NCBI GenBank assembly: GCA_023055355.1
Contig: JALJCS010000009.1
Location: 45,042,501-45,106,500, forward strand
Origin: Agelaius tricolor
Lineage: Eukaryota > Chordata > Aves > Passeriformes > Icteridae
Direction of reading: 5' to 3'
DNA: 64,000 nt
Shown here: piece by piece, positions 20,201 through 32,375 of the stretch
How positions within the stretch are numbered: the first letter of the stretch is position 1
Layout of the letters: each line of letters starts with the position of its first letter
Notes under the pieces: model-generated
What the model was told of the DNA's origin: nothing
Database searches by the model: none
What the model saw: only the letters and a program-made list of their open reading frames with translations
Made by a program: the position numbers and the translations under genes

Positions 20201-23200
20201 CAAGCCTCATGGATTGCCCTGAGCAAGGGACTTGATGAAGCCACAGCCCTTTCTCATGAGCAGCCAGCAGAGACAGGGAGGGCTCCCCATTTTGCTGGGA
20301 AGTTGAGCTGTTTGGCAGCCTGACACATGCCCAGAGCCAAGGAGACTTGGGATCCAAACGCAGCTGCGAGCTGGAATTGATGTTGTTGGAGTCACTGCAC
20401 CCCTCTCACAACACAGGCAGCATATTTCCTTACAGAAATGTTTTGAAAACTGAATGTCCTTAAAATTTTCAGTGCACAAAACAATATGAAATGAAGAAAG
20501 GAGAGAAGAAACATGCTGTTCCAACATGGCACAGGACCATGTTTGAACAAGAACATTTCTTGTAAGGGTTTGTCAGCCAGCTGGAGTGCACAGGACCTGG
20601 GAACCTCGTGGATTTAAAAGCAGAAATCAAGAGAAAAACAAACAAACCAGCCAACCAACCAAAATACCCAGCACCACAGGTGTAGCAAAAGTCAACTTAG
20701 TTTTTAACAATTACTGCTGTGGGTTGGGGGATATTGTGAACCACATTTATTGTGGTTCCTTTATCCTGTGTGCAATGGTAAGTCCACTATAACAGATGTG
20801 CTGTTATATAAAATTAATTTTCCAAGATTGTTTTCAGAAACATGATATACCTTGCTATACAAAATCTACGGACAGCTTGTGTGTGCCACTTTTTCCTGCA
20901 CTTCTCAGCTACCCTGTTGCTTTCTACATGCAGCATTTCCTAAACATTTCCTGATTTGCTGGTGTCTCAGGTTAAGTTCATTGGCTACCAGATTCATCAT
21001 CATTCAAAGGTAAAGAATTCATATCTGAATATACTTTTGATGAACTAACTCGATTATGAGCAATGCACTCCACACTTCTAGAAATGTAAATATGTTTTAG
21101 GCTGAGCAAACAAACATTTATTGCAGACAGAGATTTCAATTCTCACTCATATTTTCATTTTAAGGAAGAAGAGGAAGCAAAAACTTCTCCCATGCCTTTT
21201 TATTCTTTTTCATCCCCAAAGAAATTTGACATTTCTAATTATGACAGAGCAAAGGGAAATGAAAATCTATTTCAAGAGATGATTCTTCCTGTAAACAGTG
21301 TCTGGGCACTTCTGCCTCATCTCATTGCATTTGGGCTGTCAGATGAGCACAATAAATAACGCGTCCTCTAACCTCTGTTTTGTTGTTCTATTTTCTGTTG
21401 AAATAATTGTCAGTTCTAGTCTTTGCCTGCATGTCACTGAAAGAGTTCCTAAATGACAAGTATGTGAGAGCCTTGGTTTAGCTGGAGATAATTTTAGCCT
21501 CTCTCTTCTGACAAAAATTGCATGGGCTCAATTTGGACACTATTTTCTTGCAGCAATATCATTTTATTTATCTTTTGTTTCCTTTTAATTTGTTCAGCAG
21601 CCCCAGTTATTTACTTAAAAATATTTATTCAAGAGAGACAATCTGTGTGGGGTTTCTTTTTAACCAAAGTATCTAGCTATTCTACCAAGGAACATGATAA
21701 ATGTTAGCAATTTCTAGTACATTTTCCTGGCTTTACAAGAACATTAAAAACCCATCAGATTCAATTCACTTACTGAAAAATTTAGACTATGAAGAAAAAT
21801 AATTTACTCTTCAGGGAAAAATTACTTTTTTTGTTTACTTGGAAAAAACCATAATGAACTTCAGAAACCTTTGAGCTGACTCCTCTTCCTTATATTCCAT
21901 ATGCAGTAGATGGATGAACACTGGAATTGTATCAGCAGCTTCCAGCAGCCTCCTCTGGATTTGCCAAGTGTTACCTGAAATTTCTCATCTCCAAACTGGG
22001 GTTTTAAGAATGCCAGCTCCAAAATGGCACAACCAGAAGGTCCCTTTGCTAATGGACAAAGCAGAGAGAACACAGGAGAGGGCAGAGAAGGGAAGAGTTA
22101 AAAGTAGCTCTTCCTTCAGGTGAGCGAACAAAAATGATTCCATAATAGCAGCAGCACGGGGAGGCTTCTTAGTTCTCTACTTAATTCACTGAGCATCACT
22201 TTGGGCTCTGCCATTGTGAACAACACAGGGTCTTGTTATGGCCAAAAAAATGCAGTTACCAGCTGAGAGATGCACTGCTGTTAAAGACTGTGGGTTTGAG
22301 CTGTAAGGGATGGTGGGTTTAGGATGCTCCCATTTGTTCTGGGCTCCATTTGATCTGTTTGTGCAGTACAACCTGAGAAGTCCAGGATAAATGTGCCAAG
22401 TTTTTTCATTTATCAACATCCTTGCTTGAGGGATGAGCACAGGGAGCTTGTGTAGCTAAATCTGCAGATTCATTAATCTGCATTGAGTGTGTAGTAATCA
22501 AATTCTAGGCCTTTTTTATAGATTAATGTTCAATCCTATAACCAAATATACATTGAAGGCAGCTCTTAAAAAAAAACAGCAGCTGAAATGAGGAATCAGT
22601 ATTTCCATGGAAAGCCACCTGATTTCTTATTATATAACACAAAGGGGAAAAAAGAATCCCCAAAAATACACATCTCACTGTTTGCATGAGATAAGGTTTT
22701 TTGCTCAGTTCCACTTGAGAGATCATCAGCAGTATTTTTCTAGCCAGTGGGAAATTATGCAGCTTGATGTTTTTGCTAAACTGCCAGCTTTTAAAGGCAC
22801 AGGATAGAAATCCCACACCTAATCAAAACAAGATTGGATCCCCAATTTTTGGTCATTTTTGTGAGTATGATTTGTTCATCTCTTGGGCCTAGTAGGAGAT
22901 GTGCTACTCTCCAAAGGATCATTTGCCCTTATATTCAAAGTACAGCATTTCACTAAATCACTGAGAAACTGCATGTTAATTTTTATTTTTAATAATCTCT
23001 AACTTCTATTTGCTGCACAATGATTTGCATATATGTAATGATCTATCATCAAGGAAAATAAATTCCTAGACACCATTTTCTCACACACTTCTACATTTAT
23101 TGAAACTCTCCTACCTCAGCACCCAGCAAACTTGAATTTTAATCCAAAGGGGGAATTATACTTATCAGCCCATATTTTTATTTGTAAAGATGAATAATAA

Positions 23201-26200
23201 TGGCTTTTTCTACCAGGATATTTACAATAGCTGAATTCAGGGTTGTTTTTCCTCTTGTTCATGAGATGAGCCTGGTTGGTTCTTTCTGCTGTAAAATGCA
23301 TGTTTATGGTACTGCATGCCTGTTAAACATTGTCTGCACAGAAAAGTCACTGTTAAATATCTGTACTGCTGATCTGCACCAAGACATTAATGTGGTACAA
23401 GACATTCAGCAGAGATATGTTGATGTCAGCTGAGTTCCTAATGCATTTTGGCTGTTGGCCTCTTGCTTTTGTACCATCAGCTTGGGGCCATGGTAGGAGC
23501 AGCAGCAGCAGTAAGTGGCAGACTGGTGTCCAAATTTAGTCTCTTAATGATTTCTTCTTGAAGAAAAAACCAACAAAACCCCCAACAAAGTCTGTGGAAA
23601 TAACAATGGATAATTTGAGATACTGTTTCATGTTCCTTTCTTAGGACTTTCTTCATCCACTCCCAAGCAGAGTTGATACATTTTCTTTCACAGGGTTACA
23701 TTTCAGTCAGAAAGCATTTCAGCCCTTATCTTTGGTATCCTCATTCCCCTTGGTGAACAGCAATGTTTCTTCTCACAATCTTCTGCTGTCTCTGCAGTAG
23801 CTGCAAAGCCAAGGCTTGCTGCGTGATGAGAGTTTCCAGGTCTGCTCTTTGATCAGACCCTCTGGAGCAACCCCACTGCTGCCATCTGAGGTAACTCCTG
23901 TGCCATGAAATGTGGCCAGTGGAGCACCAAAAATAACAAGTATGCAACTGCTTGTGATTTATTTCCTGTTCTCATTCTAGTTTCCTGTGGCTTGGAAGGA
24001 ATGTTGGAGGAGATGTTAGTGTTTTCCTAACTTGGGTAGCAGTTTAAAGGATTTTAAAGCTTGAAGGTACCAGGATAATCCAGGCCACAGAATTTCTCTT
24101 CAGTTTTTAGCCACTGGATCTTGCATGCATTTTTCTCTCAGATATAGACCCATCATAAATGAAAATCACATCTGTGCTGGAATGGTCTCACTGCAATATT
24201 TGAATAGGATTTTTTTTCCAACACCTTATGAAAGGGAGAAGTTGGTACTCTGAGGCTGGATGTGATACCCAGTGGTGATAATCATGAACTGGCACACCAA
24301 TGCAATTACCTTCCTATTTCCAAGGAGTAAAGGACTTGAAAAAAAAAATCAGCTCTAGATTTTTATATAGACAATTAGAACAATTTAGAACTGCTCTTTC
24401 ATTACTTGGATTGGATAATGCATGTTTTCTTGGGACAGCTGTAATAAGGTTTCACAAGAAAATGGAATGAGACAATGCAATTATGACCCATGATTACTCC
24501 TTTTGTTCTTGTCTTAGCTCTTGTGGGGGGGAGGGCTTCTTATTTAGTGTTTCATAAATTACCTCCTGTTGTAGTGGTTTTAATTTATTTTCTGAATCAA
24601 AGTGGTGGAGGTATCAGCAAAAAGTAACTGTATTCCTAAAACGATGTATCAAACATAGAGGACAGCTAATATGAAATGTACTGTGAGAGCCAAAGCTGGT
24701 ACTCGCTGATAGGTAAGGAAATGCACACTCAAAAATGATAATTATGCACTGAAGGATGCAGATGAACACCAAGGAGAAAAGCAAGATGAAGCACATGTTT
24801 GGCTTATAGATATGGACACATAATGACTTTGCATTTTATACATGGTGCTCTTGGGAGACTCTTCAGTGCCTGCAGCATTTGATTCAAGCAACTGCACTCT
24901 CAGATATCAAGAGTTTCACAGATGCTGCCAAAAAATTGGGAAATGGAAACGCTGTGGTCGTGGCTGGCAGTCAGAAAAGGTACCAGATCACATCAAGACT
25001 TTTCAAGCTACTGCCAGAATCAGCTACATAAAGAGCAGGATTTTCTAAGCCTGTTCAATGATTCTGAGCCAGCTGGTTACTCCCCATCTTTGGTTTCAGT
25101 AAAATGGGTCCCCGGAGGTAACACGCAGCTCTTTCAGTCACGAATGTTTTCTCCAGGAAAACTATTTACTTTCTTAAAAAATCCCAATGGACTTTACTTA
25201 CAATTTACAGAAATATTTTAACATAAAACTTTTATAATTGTTAGTTTCAAAATGCTATCCCTTGTGTGGCTTGTTGTAAATCCTAATATTATTTTCTGGA
25301 GACTTACTTGTCTTATTTCTCTCCAGATGACTGAAGCTAGCAAGAGCTCATAAACCACACGAAAGTAGACCTGAAGAACATTTAATAATATAAATTACCT
25401 TCTTCAAGAATAATTACTGAAGAAAACATATTCTTGTTAGAAGTTTGCAAAGATACTGAACAGCTTTGAATGAATTGGCAGCCAACTATGAGGTTGGCTG
25501 TACAGTACAAGAAAATAAACAGAACAGAAAGAAAAGCTTATCCAGTTAAAATTACTTGGACCTGTTAATTACTGACAGGGCAAGAGCATTTAAAAAACCC
25601 AAAAACTCAACAAAATAATACATTAAGGCAGCTTTTTCAAATTATGTTAGTCCTTCCAAAGCAAACACTGGGAAAAGTGAGGTGGTTGTTTAGTTTGTTT
25701 TGATTTTTAATTTAAAGGAAAGAACTGATCCCCAGCATCTCTGCCTAGAAGATGTGAAACATGAAAGAATGTCAAGAAGGTGATGATTATCTAGCCTTTT
25801 ACTCTTGTTTGTTTGTTTGTTAAGTTAGCAAATTCTGTGTTATACTGAGCTTCTGAGACAGTGAATCTGAAAATATTCTCTCCAGATTAAATCTGAGTAA
25901 AAGTAATACTTTGGGATTAACTTAGTAACAAACAAGGTTTACTTCATGGTATTTAATGTGATTCAATGCAATGTACTTTAGTATTTCATGTAATTAAGTA
26001 CTTTTGAGAAAAAAAAAACTGTCTTGGTTAAACAAGAATTGCAAAAAATTTGTAAACCTTAGTGCAAATTGAATAAAATTATTTCTGTAACTTTATTTTA
26101 ATATAACATCTTACCCACCAATGTACTTTGTATAATACAACCCTCAAATTCTGAAATTTTCTCTGTCTTTGCCTAAGCAAGGACAAATCAATTGAGTTCT

Positions 26201-29200
26201 GGATGATTTTGGGGACTTAAATCTGGAAGAAATGTGGGGCTTGAGAGTGGGAGCTGGGAAAGAGGCATACAGGGTTGTGTAAAGAAAGTCTAGGCAGGGA
26301 GAAAGGAGTGCACAGGGGCTGTGCCTTTGAGAGAGGGAAGCTGTGTGGTTAAGAATAAGGCAGAAGGAATGCAAATGTATTTTTAGTTGAAATTAGAGCC
26401 ACCTTTCTAAGTCTATGGCCAAATAATCCAGGCTTCACTTACGTGAGGCACCAGCCATCCTGGGGACTTAACCCCATGGTGACAAATGAGCCCAGCTAAA
26501 GAGCTCAGTTATGTATTATTGAATTTTGGTGTTGCACATGCAGGAGTTTTCTCTTGGTTTTACTATCTCCAGAAGATTCACCTCAGCTGGCAAAGATAAT
26601 AGTAAAAGAGCATGTTATTTCTAGATTTCCCAAACTGAGGAGCTACAGAGGAATACTGAGATTTCTGTGGGCTGGGAATGTCAGCTGGGAGCAGGGGAGC
26701 TATTTAAAGCATGAAGAAGCTGATAGCTGCACAGTGAGTGACAAGGAATTCACAGGGTGGCTGTGGGTGAGAATTCCCATGCGTGTGGAGCAGGCAGAAT
26801 ATTGCTAAGCTGATTGCAAACAGAATTTTGAACAAGTTACAGTCTTTTCAGAGGAAATGACATACTAAAACCTCTGGTAAAGTTGGAGGATTTTTCTTCT
26901 GCAGGATTAGAGGATTTATTGCTCCACAGGGGGTGAGGAGACAACCTTGCTGGGCATGGCTAACTCTAATCAAAAGACTTTTTCAACCTGAATTTGCAGG
27001 AGTTGAGCCTATCATCTCTGAGATAACCTGATTGTTCTCTGGTCTACATGCAGACAGTACAAACTTTGTTCTCCTTGTCTTCACCAAAGTATCCCTCGTT
27101 TTAGTCCAAGCTACTGACTTGACATACCATTCCTGGTATCTGCAGAAATAGCAACTCTATCCCTGTGGGTCAAAAAGCAATTAATGAAACAGTTGATTAA
27201 GTTTTACAGGCCTCCTAAACCCAAATGATTTCAGACTATATTCCACTCATACTGCAGGCAGCTTGGGCTAATTAGCAGGAATTTTGGTAGTCTGCTCACC
27301 TTCGTATTTTCTAGATCCTACTAGGTAAGAGTATCCAGGCTGTGATAATAACACTTTTTAAAACCCTCTTAAAATACAGGTTTGGCTGAAGAGCTGAACT
27401 TTAGGAGTAGCTGCTCTTCTACCCTTACTGCAGATTTGCAGCCAGACACTTGCCTCTGTCTTGGAACAGTTAGTGGCTATAAATGATGAGAAGCAAGTAG
27501 GAGCACTGATACTGCCTGAAAAAAACAATCAGGAGGTTGCAAAAGTTTAAATTTGTCAAGTTGTGAAGTGAATAGGATAAAAAGCCATCATTGATAGCCA
27601 GGGAAGCAAATGCTCATGGAAGTGGCAGAACAATCAGGTAAAGCAGCACCAGAACTGTCTCCTTTCACTTAGCAGTCACTTTTGGAGGGTTCTGCAGGAA
27701 AACCTGGACAGGAGCTGTCAGAGAAGACAAGGTCCCACGAACTTGCCTGAGACATAAGGAGACAGCTTGAGGAGACATGATCAATTTTGTTGTCATGGAG
27801 TCAGCAGCTAATTTATTGCAAGTCAGAAAGGTAGAGTGTGAGGAAGGGCAATTTTTCCAAGATTAGAGAAGTAGAGCACTTGTAAGCAAAGAAAATGAAG
27901 CAATTTAAAATAATGGAGGGCATATTAGGACATGAAAGGTAGAGGGACAGTTTAAGTGCAAAATTGATTACCTTCCCCATAGCTGTTGAAAAGACCAAAC
28001 TCTTAGCACAACTGACATCTTTGTAGAAAACTGAATCTCCTGAAAGCTGGGAACAACATACAAACATACAAATCATCCCTTTGTCTTGTGTAAGATCTTT
28101 AAAAAGTAGGATATTCCAATGTAATGAAAATGCATTATTTTCAGCAATGACAAGGCAAATAATACCACCTCTACCTAATCCTTTCTATATTTGGTAGGGT
28201 TTGCTGAGAGTTACAGCCTTTACTTGAGTAGCTCCATTCTGGGCAGGAGAAGATGAAAGTGAGAAATTGTCTTGTAAAAACACATGTCCCCAAGAGAAAA
28301 TTTAAGGCAAAGAGGATTTCCAAAGTGTAAACAGAAGTGTGAATCATTGCTAGTGGATGTTAAGCTTCATGACTGCTTTTTACTTCAATTTGCATAGTTG
28401 CACTTTCAGGCTGCCTTTAGGTGATGTACAATCTTTCTAAATCTTTTATTTTCCTCCTATGGACAAGGATTCATGTCAAAGCATAACTGATCTAGAATTT
28501 AGTAAGGAAAAGTATTTATCAGTAGTGATACAGCTGCCTTTCTCACTCCCTCTCTAGTAGTAATATTTGTGTTAATATATGTCTTTTTTACACTGGTTTT
28601 ATACAGGCTGGAAGTAAGATCCTCCACGATCAGGGAACTGACCACAGGAGGGCTGGAAACTCTATGAACACCAAGCAGTGAATGTTTGCCCAATGCTCTC
28701 AACTACAAATACCCTAAAAAACCACAAATTATGCATTTTTCACTTAATGCTGCAGGAGAGAAAGTAGCTTTTCAAACAGCTTTCCTTACCCAATGCTGAA
28801 AGCCCTGCAAGCTGCCTAATTTAATAATTGACCCTGTCTCTCTCTTGCATTGAATTGTGATGTGCTGGACTCTTCTACGCTGCCCTTCTCTCAACTCCTG
28901 AACACCTTGATCTGCAGGCTGAAAAACAAAGAGGTAGAAGCAGCACTGTGAAAGGCAGAAAAGAGAGACTTTTTTTTTTTCCAGTGAGACAATCAGAATC
29001 AGTTTCTGTTTTCCCTGACATTTCACAAATTGCAATCCAGAGCCCTGAGCTTCTTGCCTCCTGCTCAGAGCTCTCAGGGTGCAGCGGAGAGAGACTCAGA
29101 TGAGATGCAGATGATGCAGATGGGGATGCTCTCATCACGCATTTTCAGTGTGATTGTTTTTGTCTTAAACACAGCTATGAAGAAATCCCCTCGCTGTCAC

Positions 29201-30140
29201 CACTGGTGGGAGGCACCCACACCCCGGTAATCCATCAGTGCAAGGAGTGTGCTTGTGAGACGCCAGCAGGGCTGGGAGTCACAGGGTGTGGATTGAGGCT
29301 GCTGATTTTAACTCTGGTGTGTTGGAGACTCTGCCTGCCCTGGGGCTGGGAGATGTCTCCTGCTGCCTGGGGCTGATCAAGTGAGGTACACAGCGGTGGG
29401 CACTGATAACAGCTGCACGTTGTCCTCCATGTGCTTAGAGAAGCTCCTTTGTTACAGGAAGAAAAAAATCCACTTCAGAAATACTGGAGAGGTTTCTTAG
29501 GTGCTGAATCCATGAGCCTGTGAAACCCAGGGCTTTGCTACAGGTTTTAATCAGCTCAGTGTTTATTCAAAAAGAGGCATAAAGCCTTTAAAAATTAGCC
29601 TTATTTTTTACTAGGACTCAAAGTCAATTCTATATTAGCTCATACTTCTGGAAACGTCTCAGTCAGAGTTTGCATGTACATTCCTCCATGAGAACAGTAT
29701 TAATCACACTCCTGCCATCTCAGGGTGCTGGAGTACCTCTGCATTTCCCAAGCATTTCTTTTTCTTTTTCTTCATATTCTTCAAGTCCACACACTATGGT
29801 GACTGCCACACGAATGCCTAGCAAATTTACCACCTTCCTTTCTGAACACCGTGGGTCTAGAGCAGGCTGTAATACTTCACAGACCCACAATCTCTGTAAA
29901 ACAAAATTTTGTTTACTCTTTTTATTTTACTCTTACTTTTCCACTCTAGTGGAAAATCTTAAACATGACCACTCAGGACTAACAAAGTAGGAGGCAAGCA
30001 AAATAGCATTTCTTACCTGAAGAATTTTCGCACTTGACAACTTCTGAAATTTGGGGGCAAAATGCCTACTATGTTTGCCCTCAAATTATTTCCAAATCAG
30101 CAAAATCTGTAGTGTTTATTTGCACCATATATATATATCT

Positions 30141-30234
30141 ATCACTTATATATATCTTATACATCACTCCTGCTATATATCACTACTACTAGTGATATAT
30201 AGCAGGAGTGATGTATAAGATATATATAAGTGAT
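30141..30234. repeat. Perfect inverted repeat: 45-bp arms, 4-base spacer
   Basis: The left arm is 30141-30185 and the right arm 30190-30234, exact reverse complements over all 45 bases, separated by CTAC at 30186-30189. The arms are AT-rich but not simple sequence: they include ATCACTCCTGCTATATATCA on the left and its complement on the right. Further AT-rich sequence flanks both sides (30126-30140 and 30235-30330). It could extrude as a cruciform or form a stable RNA hairpin. Confidence 0.97.
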
Positions 30235-30330
30235 ATATAAGATATATATATATATAGTGGAAATAAATAATATTTATTTATATAAATATATATTTATTTA
30301 CATATTTATAAATATATAAATACAAAGGCC
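30235..30330. repeat. AT-rich simple sequence
   Basis: Runs of TA dinucleotide and TATTTATTTA-type units flank the palindrome on its right side. This is low-complexity DNA. Confidence 0.8.
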
Positions 30331-30909
30331 ATTGCTAAGTTGCTAGGGATGCCTTGTGCTAAAGTGATCAGATTAAAAGTGGAAAAAAAATACTTGGGCT
30401 GTAAGGAGCCTCCTCCCCTTCTTAACATGTGCTGTGGAATGATGCCACCTGCAGCAGGTCACAGATGTCAGTGCAGATGGTGTCACCTTATGTAACCTGG
30501 CAGGGGCCTTACAGTACTAGGACACTGTGTCTGGATCAGATTATACAATTGTGGAGGATGTGTTTGAGCCTGATGGCACAACCCAGCACATGGGCTGGGG
30601 CCTCTGTCACCCTACGTGCAATGTGAATTACAAAGGACTCGGAGAAACTGGGACCTCTGGCAGTCAATAATTAAAATATGTAAGGTCTCCAATACAAGCA
30701 ACCTCAAGTAAATAAGGATGAAAACAAGGCACAAAGAATGGCATAGGAGGTGGTGGCAGCAGTGTGCTCAGGAGTACAAGGAGGGAGGTGTTGATCCCTG
30801 CACTGGGTAAGGAGGCTCTGGAGCTCCAGCTGCAGGCTCCTATGGATGCTGCTGCTTCCGGCTGCAGCCAGGAGCACCATTCCTGAGCAGACTCCTCCTG
30901 TGTACTGTG

Positions 30910-30913
30910 AACT
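30910..30913. repeat. Target-site duplication AACT, left copy
   Basis: AACT immediately precedes the TG end of the LTR and is matched by AACT at 31531-31534 directly after its CA end. Four matching bases could be chance, but the match coincides exactly with the LTR limits. Confidence 0.65.
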
Positions 30914-31530
30914 TGTGAAAAATGCGTATTTTTGGCAAATATTAAAATGAATATTATATGTGTTATGTTAGACAGTTATGGTGTATTAATTTTCTTAAGT
31001 AGTGTGTTAAATATAGTTTTAGGTTATAATATAAGGTTATAATAGAAACTATGTATGTGGGATATTTTTTTAAAGAAAGGAATGAGGTACTCGCACCAGA
31101 TAGCAGCCACAGGACACCTAAATCTTTCAGAGAAAGAGAATTTATTGCTCCATTGTCAGAAGAAACTGACTTCTTCCTGCCTCGCTCTTCCCTGAAGACA
31201 CCGTTAGGATTAAGAGGAAGAAATTGACACTGACCACACAGAATCCTGTATTTGAATGGAATTTATGCATCGTGTATGAGGTGTATGAATATGCAACAGG
31301 TTATTGTTTTTAAGGGTTAATCCTCTGTTAATGTGTGTCCTTTTTCAGGATTATTTTGCCCAGAAAAAGGTACCCGGACTGTCCATAACTCTTTATTTTT
31401 ATTGTCTCATATTGTCCTAATCCAAATTGTCCAAATTTTTATTACTCTAATTATATTGCTATTTTTATAACCATTTTATTACTATTAAACTTTTAAAAAT
31501 TTTAAAAACAAGCGATTGGCGTTTTTCTCA
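30914..31530 (+). mobile_element. Solo LTR of an endogenous retrovirus, 617 bp
   Basis: The element begins TGTGAAAAATGCGTAT and ends GATTGGCGTTTTTCTCA, so it has TG...CA ends. It is bounded on both sides by AACT (30910-30913 and 31531-31534), a 4-bp target-site duplication. Four bases is the spacing typical of gammaretrovirus-like (class I) integrases. The interior has AT-rich promoter-like and poly(A)-like sequence (ATTAAA near the 3' end). No internal gag, pol or env is attached, so this is a solo LTR left by recombination. Its orientation is inferred from the AT-rich, ATTAAA-containing end being on the right. I recognise the ends as resembling LTRs common in songbird genomes but cannot name the family. 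Confidence 0.75.
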
Positions 31531-31534
31531 AACT

Positions 31535-32040
31535 GAAACATTCTTAATGTACATAAATAGGCTATTCCCAATACTGAAGTATTTGGGGACTGTGTGTGTA
31601 TGTGTGCGCTCATTTCTTACTAATGAATGCCTTTACCTTTTTCTAATGGTCCCATTTCCAATAAATCCAACTAAACTTCAATGGTTTCCCTACCTTCTTG
31701 TCACACTTTACGAAGCTGCTATCTTTATTTCAATTTTAAATGACTTCCATTGGTCCCTCACACCATAAAACACAGTGAGGATTACCGAAGGACTTAAGAT
31801 CACAGCCAGCAGAGCCTGTTTTATTCTTGTGCTGAGGGGCTGCAAGTCAGTTTCTCTAAGGAACATCAGCGAAGCCGCTGTGAAGAACAGCAGGCTGCCG
31901 GACACGGACTCGTGAAGTGGGAACTTCCAGGATCATCTTGGATGTCTGGTCAGCCTCACAATCACTTTTTCTTTTTCCCCCTTCGCTTTTTATCATCTCA
32001 TACTCGCTGCTCGCTGGCCTTTCCCCACACCGTCCTCCCT
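31535..32040. other. Intergenic stretch before the CpG island
   Basis: Unassigned sequence. A minus-strand frame from about 31926 down to 31708 encodes two hydrophobic patches (SLLFFTAASLMFL and QALLAVILSPSVILTVFYGV). It has a TGA just upstream and its first in-frame ATG lies inside the first patch, so I do not call it a gene. Confidence 0.5.
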
Positions 32041-32375
32041 CAGGTGCGTGCGGGGCCGCTCTCCCCTCCAGCGGCCTCTCCCTGCGCTGCCACCAGCGGC
32101 GGCCATTTTCTCTCCTTCTCCCCTTCCCCAGCCCTTCTCGCCCCTCACCAACGTCCCCCCCGGAGCCGCGGGCGGGACAGCGCCTCTCCTCCGCCCTCAT
32201 CGTCCCCTCCGGAGGGCGCCCCGGGCCGCGGCTGCCGGCGGGGCTGGGGCTGGGGCTGGGGCGGCGGGCGCTGCCATCTCGCGGCCGCTGGCGGGGAACG
32301 GCCGCCATGTCGCCTGCCGGAGGGCGCTGCTGGCAGCGGCCGTGTGGAGACGCCCGCACTTTAGCCGCTTTTTAG
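32041..32375. promoter_or_regulatory. CpG island, probable promoter of an unidentified transcript
   Basis: About 335 bp of very GC-rich DNA with dense CpG (GCGGCCGC, CCGCGGGCGGG, GGAGCCGCGGGCG) stands in otherwise AT-rich sequence. It contains three ATGGC-type motifs like YY1 sites (around 32096-32112, 32272-32280 and 32300-32312) and a G-quadruplex tract. Such islands usually mark transcription start sites, often bidirectional. It lies 7.2 kb upstream of the first GABRR3 coding exon, so it may drive a 5' non-coding exon of GABRR3 or a separate non-coding RNA. Frames inside it (31856-32407, both strands) are Pro/Arg/Ala/Gly-rich and look like products of base composition. Confidence 0.7.
32240..32261 (+). 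other. G-quadruplex motif
   Basis: Four runs of four G, each separated by the dinucleotide CT, inside the CpG island. This is the classic pattern for an intramolecular G-quadruplex with 2-base loops. Confidence 0.9.

Larger units (their letters stand above)
13341..30140. other. Intergenic region between DCAF6 and the LTR/CpG block, no gene found
   Basis: About 16.8 kb with no exon set, RNA gene or clear mobile element that I can support. The open frames (60-130 codons) have no recognisable domains and look like chance frames, many on antisense strands of purine-rich DNA (14,100-14,500 is strongly GA-rich). Long T runs occur at 15584-15601 and 17226-17245. Distal regulatory elements cannot be seen by eye and are not excluded. 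Confidence 0.55.
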
